DNA of 9,649 nt from JBDTRY01 sp039931435 (GCA_039931435.1 JBDTRY010000141.1:1-9649); one strand, 5' to 3'. Counted from the stretch's first letter, positions 1 to 7,261 are shown. Notes: generated by a model not told the origin, from the letters alone. A program made the numbers and translations.

Positions 1-100
1 TTCTCATCCCATCTCGCTCACGCTCGGAATGACCCGTTTGCGAAGCATCGCTTGTTGAATCTCCAGAGCCGACCTCACAGGACGCCATGTGAGTTTCTTA

Positions 101-243
101 CAAGCGTCGAGCGAAGGATCTCTTCTACCTTCCCGGTTGGCACCGCGATGAAGGGCAACATTTTCGTTGCATAGATTCGTCGGTCGCTTTGCGCTCGCTG
201 GACAACATGACCTCCGCCCGCGTCAAGAACGCACGGGCGTTTA
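101..243 (+). repeat. Worn copy (A) of the ~146-nt dyad repeat
   Basis: This copy aligns end to end with the intact copies at 7336-7488 and 9341-9633. Positions 102-139 match positions 9498-9535 base for base over 38 nt. The outer left arm is lost, and the right arm (about 171-210) carries many substitutions, so the long hairpin can no longer form well. The segment at about 139-155 (GCACCGCGATGAAGGGCA) resembles the copy at 7388-7406 and not the right-hand array, so A and B form one subfamily. The tail can be followed to about 243, where it meets the 3' end of gnd. Confidence 0.8.
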
Positions 244-1683
244 TCAGTCGCCGGCGTTGATCCAGTCCGTATGCACGAACCCCTCCTCGGGGTGATCGAT
301 GCGCTGATAGGTATGCGCTCCGAAATAATCGCGTTGGGCCTGAGTCAGGTTCTGGGGGAGCCGCTCGCTGCGGTAACTGTCGAAGTAGGCCAGACTGGCT
401 CCCATGGCCGGCACCGGAACGCCTGCGAGTTGCGCCCGACTGACGGTCTGTCTCCATGCTCCCTGGGCCTTCTCCACGATGTCGTTGAAGGAATCGTCCA
501 GCAGAAGATTCGGCAGTTCCGGCGCTGCATCGTAGGCCTTCATGATCGAATCGAGGAACCGCGCCCTGATGATGCAGCCGCCCTTCCAGATCCTGGCCAT
601 CTCCCGCAGGTCCACGCCCCATTTGTACTCACGGGATCCGACCTGAATGAGGCTCATGCCCTGTGCGTACGCACAGATCTTCGATGCATAAAGAGCGTCA
701 TGGACGGAGTCGACGAACTGCTGTTTTTCGTCTGCCCGAACCGCCTTCGGTGAGGGCGGAGGGCTGATCTTCCGGCTCGCTTCGACCCTTTCATCTTTCA
801 TACTGGAGAGCACGCGCGCGTCGATGGCCGCGGCAATGGTAGGAATGGATACGGCCAGATCCAGTGCAACCTGAGCGGTCCACTTTCCGGTTCCCTTCTG
901 TCCCGCTTTGTCCAGGACCATATCCACGAGCGGGTTCCCGGTGCGTTCGTCCTTCACCGCAAAAATCCTGGAGGTGATTTCGATGAGGAACGATTCCAGG
1001 GGACCTTCATTCCATCGCGCGAATACGTCTGCAAGCTCCGTCGCCTCCATCCCCAGTCCCACGCGGAGAATCTCGTAGGCTTCGGCGATGAGCTGCATGT
1101 CGCCGTACTCGATCCCGTTGTGCACCATCTTCACGAAGTGTCCGGCGCCGTCCGGTCCGACATGCGTGACGCAGGCCCCGGAGTCGGTCTTTGCAGCAAT
1201 GGCTTCGAAGACATCGGCGATACGCGTCCAGGCTGCCGCCGATCCGCCGGGCATGAGCGAAGGTCCGAAACGCGCCCCTTCTTCGCCTCCGGATACGCCC
1301 GACCCGATGAACTCGTATCCTTCCTTCGCCAGTGCTTCCGTCCGACGCTGCGTGTCTTTGAACCAGGAGTTTCCCCCGTCGATGAGAATGTCACCGGACT
1401 CAAGGAAGGGCTTGATGCCCTTGATGGTCATGTCCACGGGATCTCCGGCCTTGATCATCATCATGATGCGGCGCGGCCGCTCGATCATCGCCACAAGCTC
1501 CTGCAGCGACTTCGACCCGGTGAATTTACGATCGGAATGGCTGTTCAGGAAGCGGTCGGTCCATTCCCCTTCCAGATTCCAGACCGCTACAGGAAATCCG
1601 TGCTCCTCGATATTCAGCGCCAGGTTTTCTCCCATGACACCAAGGCCGATCATGCCGAATGCGGCGGGCTTCTCTGCGGTCAT
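244..1683 (-). CDS. gnd: 6-phosphogluconate dehydrogenase, decarboxylating
   Basis: Oxidatively decarboxylates 6-phosphogluconate to ribulose 5-phosphate, the last oxidative step of the pentose phosphate pathway, in the cytoplasm. The 479-aa length matches the long homodimeric class. An N-terminal Rossmann fold has GLGVMG at 13-18. Substrate and catalytic motifs follow: GGNSWF (103-108), GVSGGEEGAR (129-138), and FVKMVHNGIEYG (183-194) with the general-base Lys185 and acid Glu192. The helical domain carries KGTGKW (263-268), and the C-terminal tail has Arg451 and His457, which in this family reach into the partner subunit's active site. After the second beta strand the usual Asn-Arg-Thr that grips the NADP 2'-phosphate reads Asn36-Leu37-Glu38, so cofactor preference may differ. 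The ATG is preceded by AGGAG (plus-strand 1689-1693) 5 nt upstream. It is the last gene of a tal-pgi-gnd series, 59 nt after pgi. Confidence 0.97.
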   Translation of the reverse strand: MTAEKPAAFGMIGLGVMGENLALNIEEHGFPVAVWNLEGEWTDRFLNSHSDRKFTGSKSLQELVAMIERPRRIMMMIKAGDPVDMTIKGIKPFLESGDILIDGGNSWFKDTQRRTEALAKEGYEFIGSGVSGGEEGARFGPSLMPGGSAAAWTRIADVFEAIAAKTDSGACVTHVGPDGAGHFVKMVHNGIEYGDMQLIAEAYEILRVGLGMEATELADVFARWNEGPLESFLIEITSRIFAVKDERTGNPLVDMVLDKAGQKGTGKWTAQVALDLAVSIPTIAAAIDARVLSSMKDERVEASRKISPPPSPKAVRADEKQQFVDSVHDALYASKICAYAQGMSLIQVGSREYKWGVDLREMARIWKGGCIIRARFLDSIMKAYDAAPELPNLLLDDSFNDIVEKAQGAWRQTVSRAQLAGVPVPAMGASLAYFDSYRSERLPQNLTQAQRDYFGAHTYQRIDHPEEGFVHTDWINAGD

Positions 1684-1742
1684 ACGCTCTCCTGATCCTT
1701 CATGAACTGAGGCAGTCTGTTCATCATGCCGTTCGTTTTTCG

Positions 1743-3464
1743 TCAGTGCCTGGGTTTGGTCATGGCCAGCGCCTTCAGGATCAGCGACGAAGTGTGCTCG
1801 AGGCCCGGGATCACACCGTTTTTCAGATGGATGCGCAACGCCCGCCGCTTCCTGCTGTCCAGCGACTGGAAGTCGCCCAGCGACTGTGCCTGCTGAAGCA
1901 CGCTGAATCCGAAGGGTTCGCCGGCGATCGGAAGATCCTGGGGATCTTTCGCCGTGATCTGGATGAAGACGCCACTATCGTCACCACCCTTGTGAAGCTG
2001 GCCGGTCGAATGAAGAAATCGCGGCCCGTACCCGGTGGTGGTGGCCACGTGCAGGGTGCGTGAGATCTCCGATTGCAGCTTGTGAAAAATACGATCAGTC
2101 TGGGCGGTTTCTTCGATGTACTGAGTGATGGCCACATAGTCCCCAGGTTTGACCGTCGCAAAATGCGCGGCCAGAACCTGCTGGGCCTCGGAACCGGAAT
2201 CTATCTGCTCGCCGTAGATTTCAATTTGCCGGCCTTCGGTGATCTTCTGCTGCCCCGGCAGCTTGCCGGAAGACACGAATTCCTGAAGGAGGCGTTTGGT
2301 GTTGTCCTTGGACTCCTGTACGTTCGGCTGATCGAAGGGGTTGATGTCCAGCAGGGCGCCAACAACTGCGGTAGCGAACTCCCAGACAAAAAACTCCTGC
2401 CCGAGGTCGAGCGCGGAACTGAGGGCGTGCTCGGCAAAGGGGGAACCGCAGTCGGCCAGCGCCCGAATCTGCTCACCGCTGCGTCCTTTTCCTTCGTGAA
2501 TCCAGACAAAGAGGCGGTCGTCCCCGTAATCGTCCGGCGGTCCGGCGTCGGCGCCCGCGACGGGAATCACCCCCCGCCCCTCCTTCCCGGTGCTCTCGGC
2601 GATGAGCTGCTCGATCCAGAGGCCGACGGAATCGAGCGGAGCGTCAGCAATCAGCGTGAGCTTGTTCCGTCCGGAAAGGGCCGCCGTTGCGATCAATACA
2701 CCCAGTCGCGCACCGGGATTCTCGCGCACGTTCTCGTTGCGGCAGAAATGCATGCCCTCTTCAGCACGCGAAAGGATCTGCTCGACGTCATATCCGGCCA
2801 GACTGGCCGGGACCATTCCGAAAAACGAAAGAGCCGAGTAACGACCGCCGATGTCAGCAGGATTGGTAAAGATTCTTCGAAAGCCTTCATCGTGCGCCTG
2901 TCTGTCCAGCGCTGTTCCCGGATCGGTGATGGCGATGAAGTTTTTTCCGGCATTCTCACCCTGCAGCCCGTCGAGAATGGTGCGGAAGTAGCGATAGAAC
3001 ATTTGCGGTTCGGTCGTTCCACCGGACTTCGAGGCCACGATGAACAAGGTCTTCGCTACGTCGAGCTGCCGCTCGAGATCGCGAACGGCCGCCGGCACTG
3101 TGGAGTCCAGCACGTGCAATGAAGGAAACCCATCCCGCTTGCCGAAGGACCGGCGCAGGACTTCCGGGCAGAGACTGGAGCCGCCCATCCCCAGGACGAC
3201 CACGGCTTCGAAGTCCCGGCGGATTTCGTCGGCGAACGCCGTCAAGTCTCCGACGCTCTGGCGCACGAGGGGCACAACGTCCAGCCACCCCAGGGCGTTG
3301 TCGATGATCTTCCGGGCCTCGTCATCCTTTTTCCAGAGAGTGGAGTCCCTGTCCCAGATTCTCGAAACGAAATGCTCGCCGGCGATGCGCTCGAACGTTT
3401 TTTCGAGTTCGCCGCTCACTCCTCCGGCACTGAGAATGGACCGTTCTCCGCCCTCATCTGTCAA
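1743..3464 (-). CDS. pgi: Glucose-6-phosphate isomerase (PGI half of the Tal-PGI type)
   Basis: Interconverts glucose 6-phosphate and fructose 6-phosphate in the cytoplasm. Two SIS-type sugar-isomerase domains are visible: MGGSSL (93-98), SKSGGTTEP (145-153), GGRYSALSFFG (206-216), ESTGKEGRG (290-298) with the likely catalytic Glu290, and NPFDQPNVQESK (375-386). The C-terminal region beyond about residue 390, including RFLHSTGQLHKGG (482-494), is the form I recognise from the PGI portion of bifunctional Tal-PGI proteins. So is the N-terminal IWDRDSTLWKKD (36-47). At 573 aa it is a complete domain. The start is TTG: it overlaps the tal stop as TTGA, with GAGG (plus-strand 3472-3475) 7 nt upstream, and no ATG lies early in the frame. 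It is probably translationally coupled to tal. Confidence 0.95.
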   Translation of the reverse strand: MTDEGGERSILSAGGVSGELEKTFERIAGEHFVSRIWDRDSTLWKKDDEARKIIDNALGWLDVVPLVRQSVGDLTAFADEIRRDFEAVVVLGMGGSSLCPEVLRRSFGKRDGFPSLHVLDSTVPAAVRDLERQLDVAKTLFIVASKSGGTTEPQMFYRYFRTILDGLQGENAGKNFIAITDPGTALDRQAHDEGFRRIFTNPADIGGRYSALSFFGMVPASLAGYDVEQILSRAEEGMHFCRNENVRENPGARLGVLIATAALSGRNKLTLIADAPLDSVGLWIEQLIAESTGKEGRGVIPVAGADAGPPDDYGDDRLFVWIHEGKGRSGEQIRALADCGSPFAEHALSSALDLGQEFFVWEFATAVVGALLDINPFDQPNVQESKDNTKRLLQEFVSSGKLPGQQKITEGRQIEIYGEQIDSGSEAQQVLAAHFATVKPGDYVAITQYIEETAQTDRIFHKLQSEISRTLHVATTTGYGPRFLHSTGQLHKGGDDSGVFIQITAKDPQDLPIAGEPFGFSVLQQAQSLGDFQSLDSRKRRALRIHLKNGVIPGLEHTSSLILKALAMTKPRH

Positions 3465-4597
3465 CGCGCCACCTCGGCAGCGCGCCGGGTGTCGATCGTC
3501 TGCATCAGGGATGTGAATGAGTCCGCGAAGGACGTCACTCCATCGACGGTGAGCTTGTCTGTAGCCTCGTCGAGACTGATGCCTGCCGCCGCAAGCCGGT
3601 CGAGAATCGAACGCGCTTCGTCGACGTCTTTTTCCAGCGTCAGGGCCACGTGCCCATGATCGCGAAATGCGTCGTAGGTCTTCGGAGGAATCGTATTCAC
3701 CGTGTCCGGCCCGATGAGCGTTTCGATGTAGAGAACGTCGCTGTATTCGGCGGACTTTGTTCCGGTGGAGGCCCAGAGCGGACGCTGCACACGGGCGCCG
3801 GCCTTGCGCAGCTTTTCGAACCTCTCGCTGGAGAAGTGCTCCTTGAAGAGCTGGTAGGCGACTTTGGCGTTGGCGATGGCCACTTTGCCTTTAAGAGACT
3901 GCAGGTCACCCTTCTTTTCTTCGTCGGTCATCCCGCCGAGCTTCTCGTCGATCCGTTTGTCGATGAGGGCGTCAATGCGGCTGACGAAGAAGCTGGCCAC
4001 GGAGGCGATCCCGTCAATGGCCTGGTTGGCCGCGACCCGCCGCTCCAGTCCGGTGAGGTAGGCGTTGATGACCTGCTCGTAGACGTCCTGCGAGAAGATC
4101 AGAGTGATGTTGATGTTCACTCCGGCTGCGATCGATGCCTCGATTGCCGGAATCCCTTCCGCCGTCGCCGGAATCTTGATCATCATGTTCGGACGGTTCA
4201 TCAGGTCCCAGAAGCGCTTTGCGTCGGTCGTCGTTCCGGCGGTGTCGTTGGCAAGCGTCGGACTGACCTCCAGACTGACGAAGCCATCGCCACCGGAATG
4301 CTTGTCATAGACCGGGCGGAAAAGGTCGGCGGCATTCCCGAGGTCTTCCACGACGAGCGCCTCGTAGATCTCGTCACGCGATTTGTTTTCGTCACTTAGT
4401 TTCCGCAACGAGTCGTTGTAGTCACTGCTGCCGCCAATAGCCTTTTCGAAGATGGTGGGATTGGACGTCAATCCGCGCAGATCATCGCGCTCGATGAGCT
4501 GGCGAAGTTTTCCAGTAGTTATCAGCGACCGTTCCATCTGGTCGTACCACACGCTCTGTCCGACCTTCGCCAGTTGAGCCAGGGGGTTGTCTGCCAT
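3461..4597 (-). CDS. tal: Transaldolase
   Basis: Transfers a dihydroxyacetone unit from sedoheptulose 7-phosphate to glyceraldehyde 3-phosphate through a Schiff base, in the non-oxidative pentose phosphate pathway. Visible family motifs are LTSNPTIFEKAI (43-54), VSLEVSP (107-113), MMIKIPAT (138-145) with the Schiff-base Lys141, ASVASFFVSRID (198-209) and RPLWASTGTK (272-281). Together they describe the alpha/beta barrel of the long (about 360-380 aa) transaldolase class; at 378 aa it is full length. The ATG has AAGGAG (plus-strand 4605-4610) 7 nt upstream. It is the first gene of the tal-pgi-gnd series. Its TGA stop overlaps the pgi TTG start by 4 nt, in the -1 frame. In several phyla the homologous pair is one fused protein; here they are separate. 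Confidence 0.96.
   Translation of the reverse strand: MADNPLAQLAKVGQSVWYDQMERSLITTGKLRQLIERDDLRGLTSNPTIFEKAIGGSSDYNDSLRKLSDENKSRDEIYEALVVEDLGNAADLFRPVYDKHSGGDGFVSLEVSPTLANDTAGTTTDAKRFWDLMNRPNMMIKIPATAEGIPAIEASIAAGVNINITLIFSQDVYEQVINAYLTGLERRVAANQAIDGIASVASFFVSRIDALIDKRIDEKLGGMTDEEKKGDLQSLKGKVAIANAKVAYQLFKEHFSSERFEKLRKAGARVQRPLWASTGTKSAEYSDVLYIETLIGPDTVNTIPPKTYDAFRDHGHVALTLEKDVDEARSILDRLAAAGISLDEATDKLTVDGVTSFADSFTSLMQTIDTRRAAEVAR
3472..3475 (-). promoter_or_regulatory. Shine-Dalgarno for the TTG start of pgi
   Basis: On the minus strand GAGG lies inside the last codons of tal, 7 nt before the TTG that begins pgi. This supports a non-ATG start at the overlap over any later start. The next possible one, a GTG at residue 16, has its purine-rich stretch only 1 nt away. 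Confidence 0.5.
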
Positions 4598-4719
4598 GTC
4601 ATTGCTCCTTAGGGCTGCACCTTCGTTGGATGGTCCGGGTGGTGGGCCAGTTTCAGGTCCGGTCCGGAAACATGCGAAATGTATTCCTTTGGCGCTGCGA
4701 AGTCATCCGCCTCACCGAG

Positions 4720-4740
4720 GGGAGCGCGCTCGGCGCTCCC
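4720..4740 (-). terminator. GC-rich hairpin just 3' of the VTT membrane protein gene
   Basis: GGGAGCGC and GCGCTCCC pair perfectly (8 bp) around a 5-nt loop, starting 9 nt after the TAG stop (4750-4752) of the upstream minus-strand gene. No T-tract follows on either strand, so it is not a textbook intrinsic terminator. It may still end or stabilise that transcript and separate it from tal, whose start lies 122 nt further on. Confidence 0.35.
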
Positions 4741-4749
4741 GGAAGTGCG

Positions 4750-5475
4750 CTACTCGTACTCCTTCAGGGCTTTCCTGGCGATCCGGGTCACGATCGCCGT
4801 GACCACCACGGTGGCCACGAGGCCGAGGACAAGCACCGTCCAGTATGCAGGGCCCTTCTCCACCTTCACGCCCCCTGCAAGCGCCGCTACGTCGCCCGCC
4901 AGCTTCCCGTAATAGACATAGAGAAAGGTTCCGGGGAGCATGCCTGCCGCCGCCAGTGCGTAATCTCGCAGGCTGACTTTCGTCAGGCCCAGGGCGTAGT
5001 TCAGCAGGTTGAAGGGAAAGACGGGGGAGAGACGCAGGAGCAGAACGATCTTGAAGCCCTGCGCACCGACGGCGCGGTCGATGGCCTCGAACTTCTTGTT
5101 CCCCTGCACACGCCGCTCGATGCGTTCGCGCGCCCCGTAACGCGACACGAGAAAGGCCAGGATCGACCCCGCCGTGGCTCCGATGAAAACGTAGGCGGTT
5201 CCTCGGAGCAGACCGAAGATCGCTCCGGCTGCCAGCGTCAGAATCGAACCGGGGATGAAGGCCACAGTGGCCAGGATGTATCCACCGATGAAAACGATCG
5301 GACCCCAGAAGCCGAGGCTGTGAACCCACTCCGCGAACTGAGGAACGTAGCCCCCCAGTTGTCGTCCCAGAAGGAACAGGACGGCCAGCGCCGCCACACC
5401 CACTGCGATTTTCAGAATGAGTCTGCCTCGGCCTCCGGCCGGGGCCGGACTCTCCGCGGACTTCATGTCAGCCAT
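4750..5475 (-). CDS. TVP38/TMEM64 (VTT/DedA-like) family membrane protein
   Basis: A 241-aa integral inner-membrane protein of the VTT superfamily. The family's bacterial members are linked to lipid transport and membrane homeostasis, but the substrate of this one is unknown. After a short polar N-terminus come hydrophobic segments at about 19-37, 57-72, 78-110, 141-160, 173-190 and 210-231. Family signatures are FIPGSILTLAAGAIFG (73-88), the re-entrant-loop-type RLSPVFPFNLLNYALG (148-163) and GMLPGTFLYVYYG (178-190). Conserved glycines and prolines and the Arg148 are in place, and the length is usual for the family. The ATG has GGAGG (plus-strand 5483-5487) 7 nt upstream; a second Met at residue 4 is too far from it. 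It lies 152 nt upstream of tal with a hairpin between, so it probably does not belong to the sugar-phosphate operon. It is divergent from the 95-aa gene. Confidence 0.9.
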   Translation of the reverse strand: MADMKSAESPAPAGGRGRLILKIAVGVAALAVLFLLGRQLGGYVPQFAEWVHSLGFWGPIVFIGGYILATVAFIPGSILTLAAGAIFGLLRGTAYVFIGATAGSILAFLVSRYGARERIERRVQGNKKFEAIDRAVGAQGFKIVLLLRLSPVFPFNLLNYALGLTKVSLRDYALAAAGMLPGTFLYVYYGKLAGDVAALAGGVKVEKGPAYWTVLVLGLVATVVVTAIVTRIARKALKEYE

Positions 5476-5664
5476 CGTTCTACCTCCGGGCGGACGTTCT
5501 CATGACACTGGACAAGCGAGACGGTGATTCAACGAGAATACGTCGACGGTCGTCAAACAGATGACGATTTCCGGGTCAGGTTTCACACTGAGCCGGGAAC
5601 CAGGAGCGAATTCCTTCAAAAAACCTTGCGGCTCGATTCTTGCTTAAGTCCAGTCACCGTCCAT

Positions 5665-5668
5665 GGAG
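5665..5668 (+). promoter_or_regulatory. Shine-Dalgarno deciding the start of the 95-aa gene
   Basis: GGAG lies 8 nt before the ATG at 5677. The frame is open from a GTG at 5524, but that GTG has no purine-rich element at proper spacing and the extra 51 residues look non-coding in composition. The ATG at 5677 is therefore preferred. Confidence 0.5.
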
Positions 5669-5676
5669 TACACGCA

Positions 5677-5964
5677 ATGCCTCTAGTAAATTCGTTGTGC
5701 GCTGAGATCAACGTATTTCAGGGCGTGGGAGAGCGCACAGGCGTTCTCGTCGAGCGTCGCGCCGTCCGGGGCAAAAAAGGCCTCTGCAAAAGTATGCGTG
5801 ACCTGACGATCAAATCACGGGTTCTGGGAGACGGGTACTACTATCTCCCCGTGGAACTCTGGCCTGATGAAGAACCGGTCGTCATCCACCGCCAGGAATG
5901 GACCGTGATCGGCTCGATCTCCCGCTCCAAGCGATCGCAAAAGCCCGACTCCAGCGATTCGTGA
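5677..5964 (+). CDS. Small protein of unknown function (95 aa)
   Basis: I do not recognise this protein. It is a mainly polar, basic, soluble-looking protein with no signal peptide or membrane segment. It alternates short hydrophobic strands with charged turns, for example TGVLVERRAV (about 21-30), then YYYLPVELWP (about 54-63) and PVVIHRQEWTVIGSI (about 67-81). This suggests a small beta-rich fold. It ends in a Ser/Lys/Arg-rich tail (82-95). Only two cysteines are present, with no metal-binding pattern. It has a good Shine-Dalgarno (GGAG, 8 nt). It starts 201 nt from the divergent VTT gene and ends 166 nt before the carboxypeptidase gene, so it may be monocistronic. The first dozen codons are AT-rich at third positions compared with the neighbours, which could mean weak expression, recent origin or transfer. 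It could also be a chance ORF. Confidence 0.55.
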   Translation: MPLVNSLCAEINVFQGVGERTGVLVERRAVRGKKGLCKSMRDLTIKSRVLGDGYYYLPVELWPDEEPVVIHRQEWTVIGSISRSKRSQKPDSSDS

Positions 5965-5974
5965 CCGGCGCGAT

Positions 5975-5992
5975 CTGACTCCAATCAGTCAG
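5975..5992. other. Short perfect dyad CTGACT-N6-AGTCAG
   Basis: Six-base inverted repeat with a 6-nt centre (CCAATC), starting 10 nt after the stop of the 95-aa gene and about 140 nt before the carboxypeptidase start. No T-tract follows. It could be an operator or a weak RNA 3' hairpin; a dyad this short can also occur by chance. Confidence 0.2.
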
Positions 5993-6018
5993 TGCGTATT
6001 GCAGGGCGCATGGAATGA

Positions 6019-6037
6019 GGCCGGTTCTCTTCCGGCC
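6019..6037. other. Hairpin GGCCGG-N7-CCGGCC
   Basis: A 6-bp all-GC stem with a 7-nt loop in the gap between the 95-aa gene and the carboxypeptidase gene. It has no following T-tract. It may form in the carboxypeptidase leader RNA or mark the end of the preceding transcript; the sequence does not decide which. Confidence 0.25.
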
Positions 6038-6117
6038 AGCACCCGGCATCACCCATCAACCGCGGACGGTGAACTGAACCCGTCTGGTATGGCGCGTGCA
6101 AAAGTTCGTGGCCGCCG

Positions 6118-6123
6118 AAGGAG
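6118..6123 (+). promoter_or_regulatory. Shine-Dalgarno deciding the carboxypeptidase start
   Basis: AAGGAG lies 7 nt before the ATG at 6131, directly ahead of a clear signal peptide. The frame is open from 5999, but an upstream start would put 44 Arg/Gly-rich residues in front of the export signal. Confidence 0.75.
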
Positions 6124-6130
6124 TGTCCTG

Positions 6131-7261
6131 ATGAAAAACCGTTCCACCATTGTCTCAATCGCCCTTGCGCTTTGTCTGTCCACTGCGGTCCTCGCCCAGA
6201 GCAACACCGCTGCCGGCGACGAGCCTTACACCGCCGCCATAGTCATCGAGCCCACTACGAACACGGTCATTTATGAGAAGAATCCGGATCAGCCGTATCC
6301 CACGGCCTCAATGATCAAGATGTTGACGCTCCTGGTGGTCATGGACCACATCAAGGACGGCAGCCTCACCCTCGACACTCCCGTCACGACATCGGCGCAC
6401 GCCAGCAAGATGGGCGGCTCGCAGGTCTACCTCAAGCAGGGAGAAGTCTTCCCGGTTCGCGACCTCATCGCCGCCACCATGGTGCACTCGGCGAACGACG
6501 CGGCGGAGGCTCTGGCCGAGCAGGTCGGTGGAACCGACGAGGCTTTCGTGGAGTTGATGCGTCAGAAAGCCAAAGATCTCGGTCTGAAGAACTATGATAT
6601 CAACTCTCCGCACGGACTGCCCGCGGCCGGTGAAGACAAGCCCGACATCATGAGTCCTCGGGATCTGGCCATCGTGGGAATCGAGATCATGAAGTACCCG
6701 ATGCTTCGCGAACTGGCCCAGCAGAAAACGATGCCATTCCGCGACGGAAAATTCACCATGTACAACCCCAACCACCTCCTGAGCATCTATCCCTACGCCA
6801 CGGGCATCAAGACCGGCTACCACGCCAAGGCCGGTTTCTGCGTCACTGCCTCGGCACGCAAGGGCGACATGGATCTGGTCGGCGTGATCATGGGTTGCCA
6901 GCGAAAGGAAGACAGCTTTCGCAGCGCCGCGAAACTCTTCAGCGTCGCCTTTGCCGAGTGGCAGATGCGACCGCTGATCAAGGCCGGAACGGTCATGGCC
7001 ACCTCCGTGAAAATCCGCCACGGGGCCCAGCCCGATGTGCAGGTCGTTGCCGGCGGTGGAACAAACGTCCTTACGCAGCGGGGCCACGAAGGAAAGATTC
7101 AGATGTTTCTCGGAAGCAACGGAGCGACGGCACCCATCAAACGAGGTCAGCGCGTAGGAACGATCCTCGTGAAGCGGGACGGCAAGGTCGTGGCAACCAT
7201 TCCCGCCCTGGCCCGCGCCGATGTGGCCCAGGAGGCGTGGTACAAGAAGTTTCTTCCGTAG
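6131..7261 (+). CDS. dacA: D-alanyl-D-alanine carboxypeptidase (PBP5/DacA family, peptidase S11)
   Basis: Removes the terminal D-Ala from peptidoglycan pentapeptides in the periplasm, limiting cross-linking. A signal peptide (1-22: Lys-Asn-Arg start, hydrophobic core, cleavage after VLA) precedes the serine-peptidase domain. The three penicillin-binding motifs are complete: Ser60-x-x-Lys63 (SMIK) with the nucleophile, Ser120-Ala-Asn122, and Lys227-Thr-Gly229. Further family blocks are YPTASMIKM, MVHSANDAAEALAE and NSPHGLP (158-164). Residues about 280-360 form the beta-rich PBP5 C-terminal domain. The protein (376 aa) ends shortly afterwards in AWYKKFLP, so the C-terminal amphipathic membrane anchor of E. 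coli PBP5 is short or absent. It may be soluble or loosely attached. The start at 6131 has AAGGAG at 7 nt. It is transcribed towards purN, with a repeat between. The S11 family assignment is firm; the exact paralogue (dacA, dacC or dacF) is not. Confidence 0.94.
   Translation: MKNRSTIVSIALALCLSTAVLAQSNTAAGDEPYTAAIVIEPTTNTVIYEKNPDQPYPTASMIKMLTLLVVMDHIKDGSLTLDTPVTTSAHASKMGGSQVYLKQGEVFPVRDLIAATMVHSANDAAEALAEQVGGTDEAFVELMRQKAKDLGLKNYDINSPHGLPAAGEDKPDIMSPRDLAIVGIEIMKYPMLRELAQQKTMPFRDGKFTMYNPNHLLSIYPYATGIKTGYHAKAGFCVTASARKGDMDLVGVIMGCQRKEDSFRSAAKLFSVAFAEWQMRPLIKAGTVMATSVKIRHGAQPDVQVVAGGGTNVLTQRGHEGKIQMFLGSNGATAPIKRGQRVGTILVKRDGKVVATIPALARADVAQEAWYKKFLP

Noticed and set aside
1..36. Right-arm fragment of another dyad repeat (CTCGCTCACGCTCGGAATGAC)
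   Set aside because: It looks like a distant relative of the right arm, but it is too short and divergent, and too near the edge, to call.
3650..4399. Long plus-strand ORF (249 aa) opposite tal; likewise 2073-3122 opposite pgi, 4630-5505 opposite the VTT gene and 8377-9291 opposite purM
   Set aside because: All are antisense shadows of genes with full family motifs. Their products are low-complexity and match nothing known.
4611..4700. Sigma-70 promoter for tal (TACATT on the minus strand)
   Set aside because: No acceptable -35 element lies at the right distance.
5999..6130. N-terminal extension of the carboxypeptidase
   Set aside because: It would put 44 Arg/Gly-rich residues before a clear signal peptide, and the ribosome site points to 6131.
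6308..7087. Minus-strand ORF (259 aa) opposite the carboxypeptidase gene
   Set aside because: Antisense shadow; the plus-strand frame has the SxxK, SxN and KTG motifs and a signal peptide.
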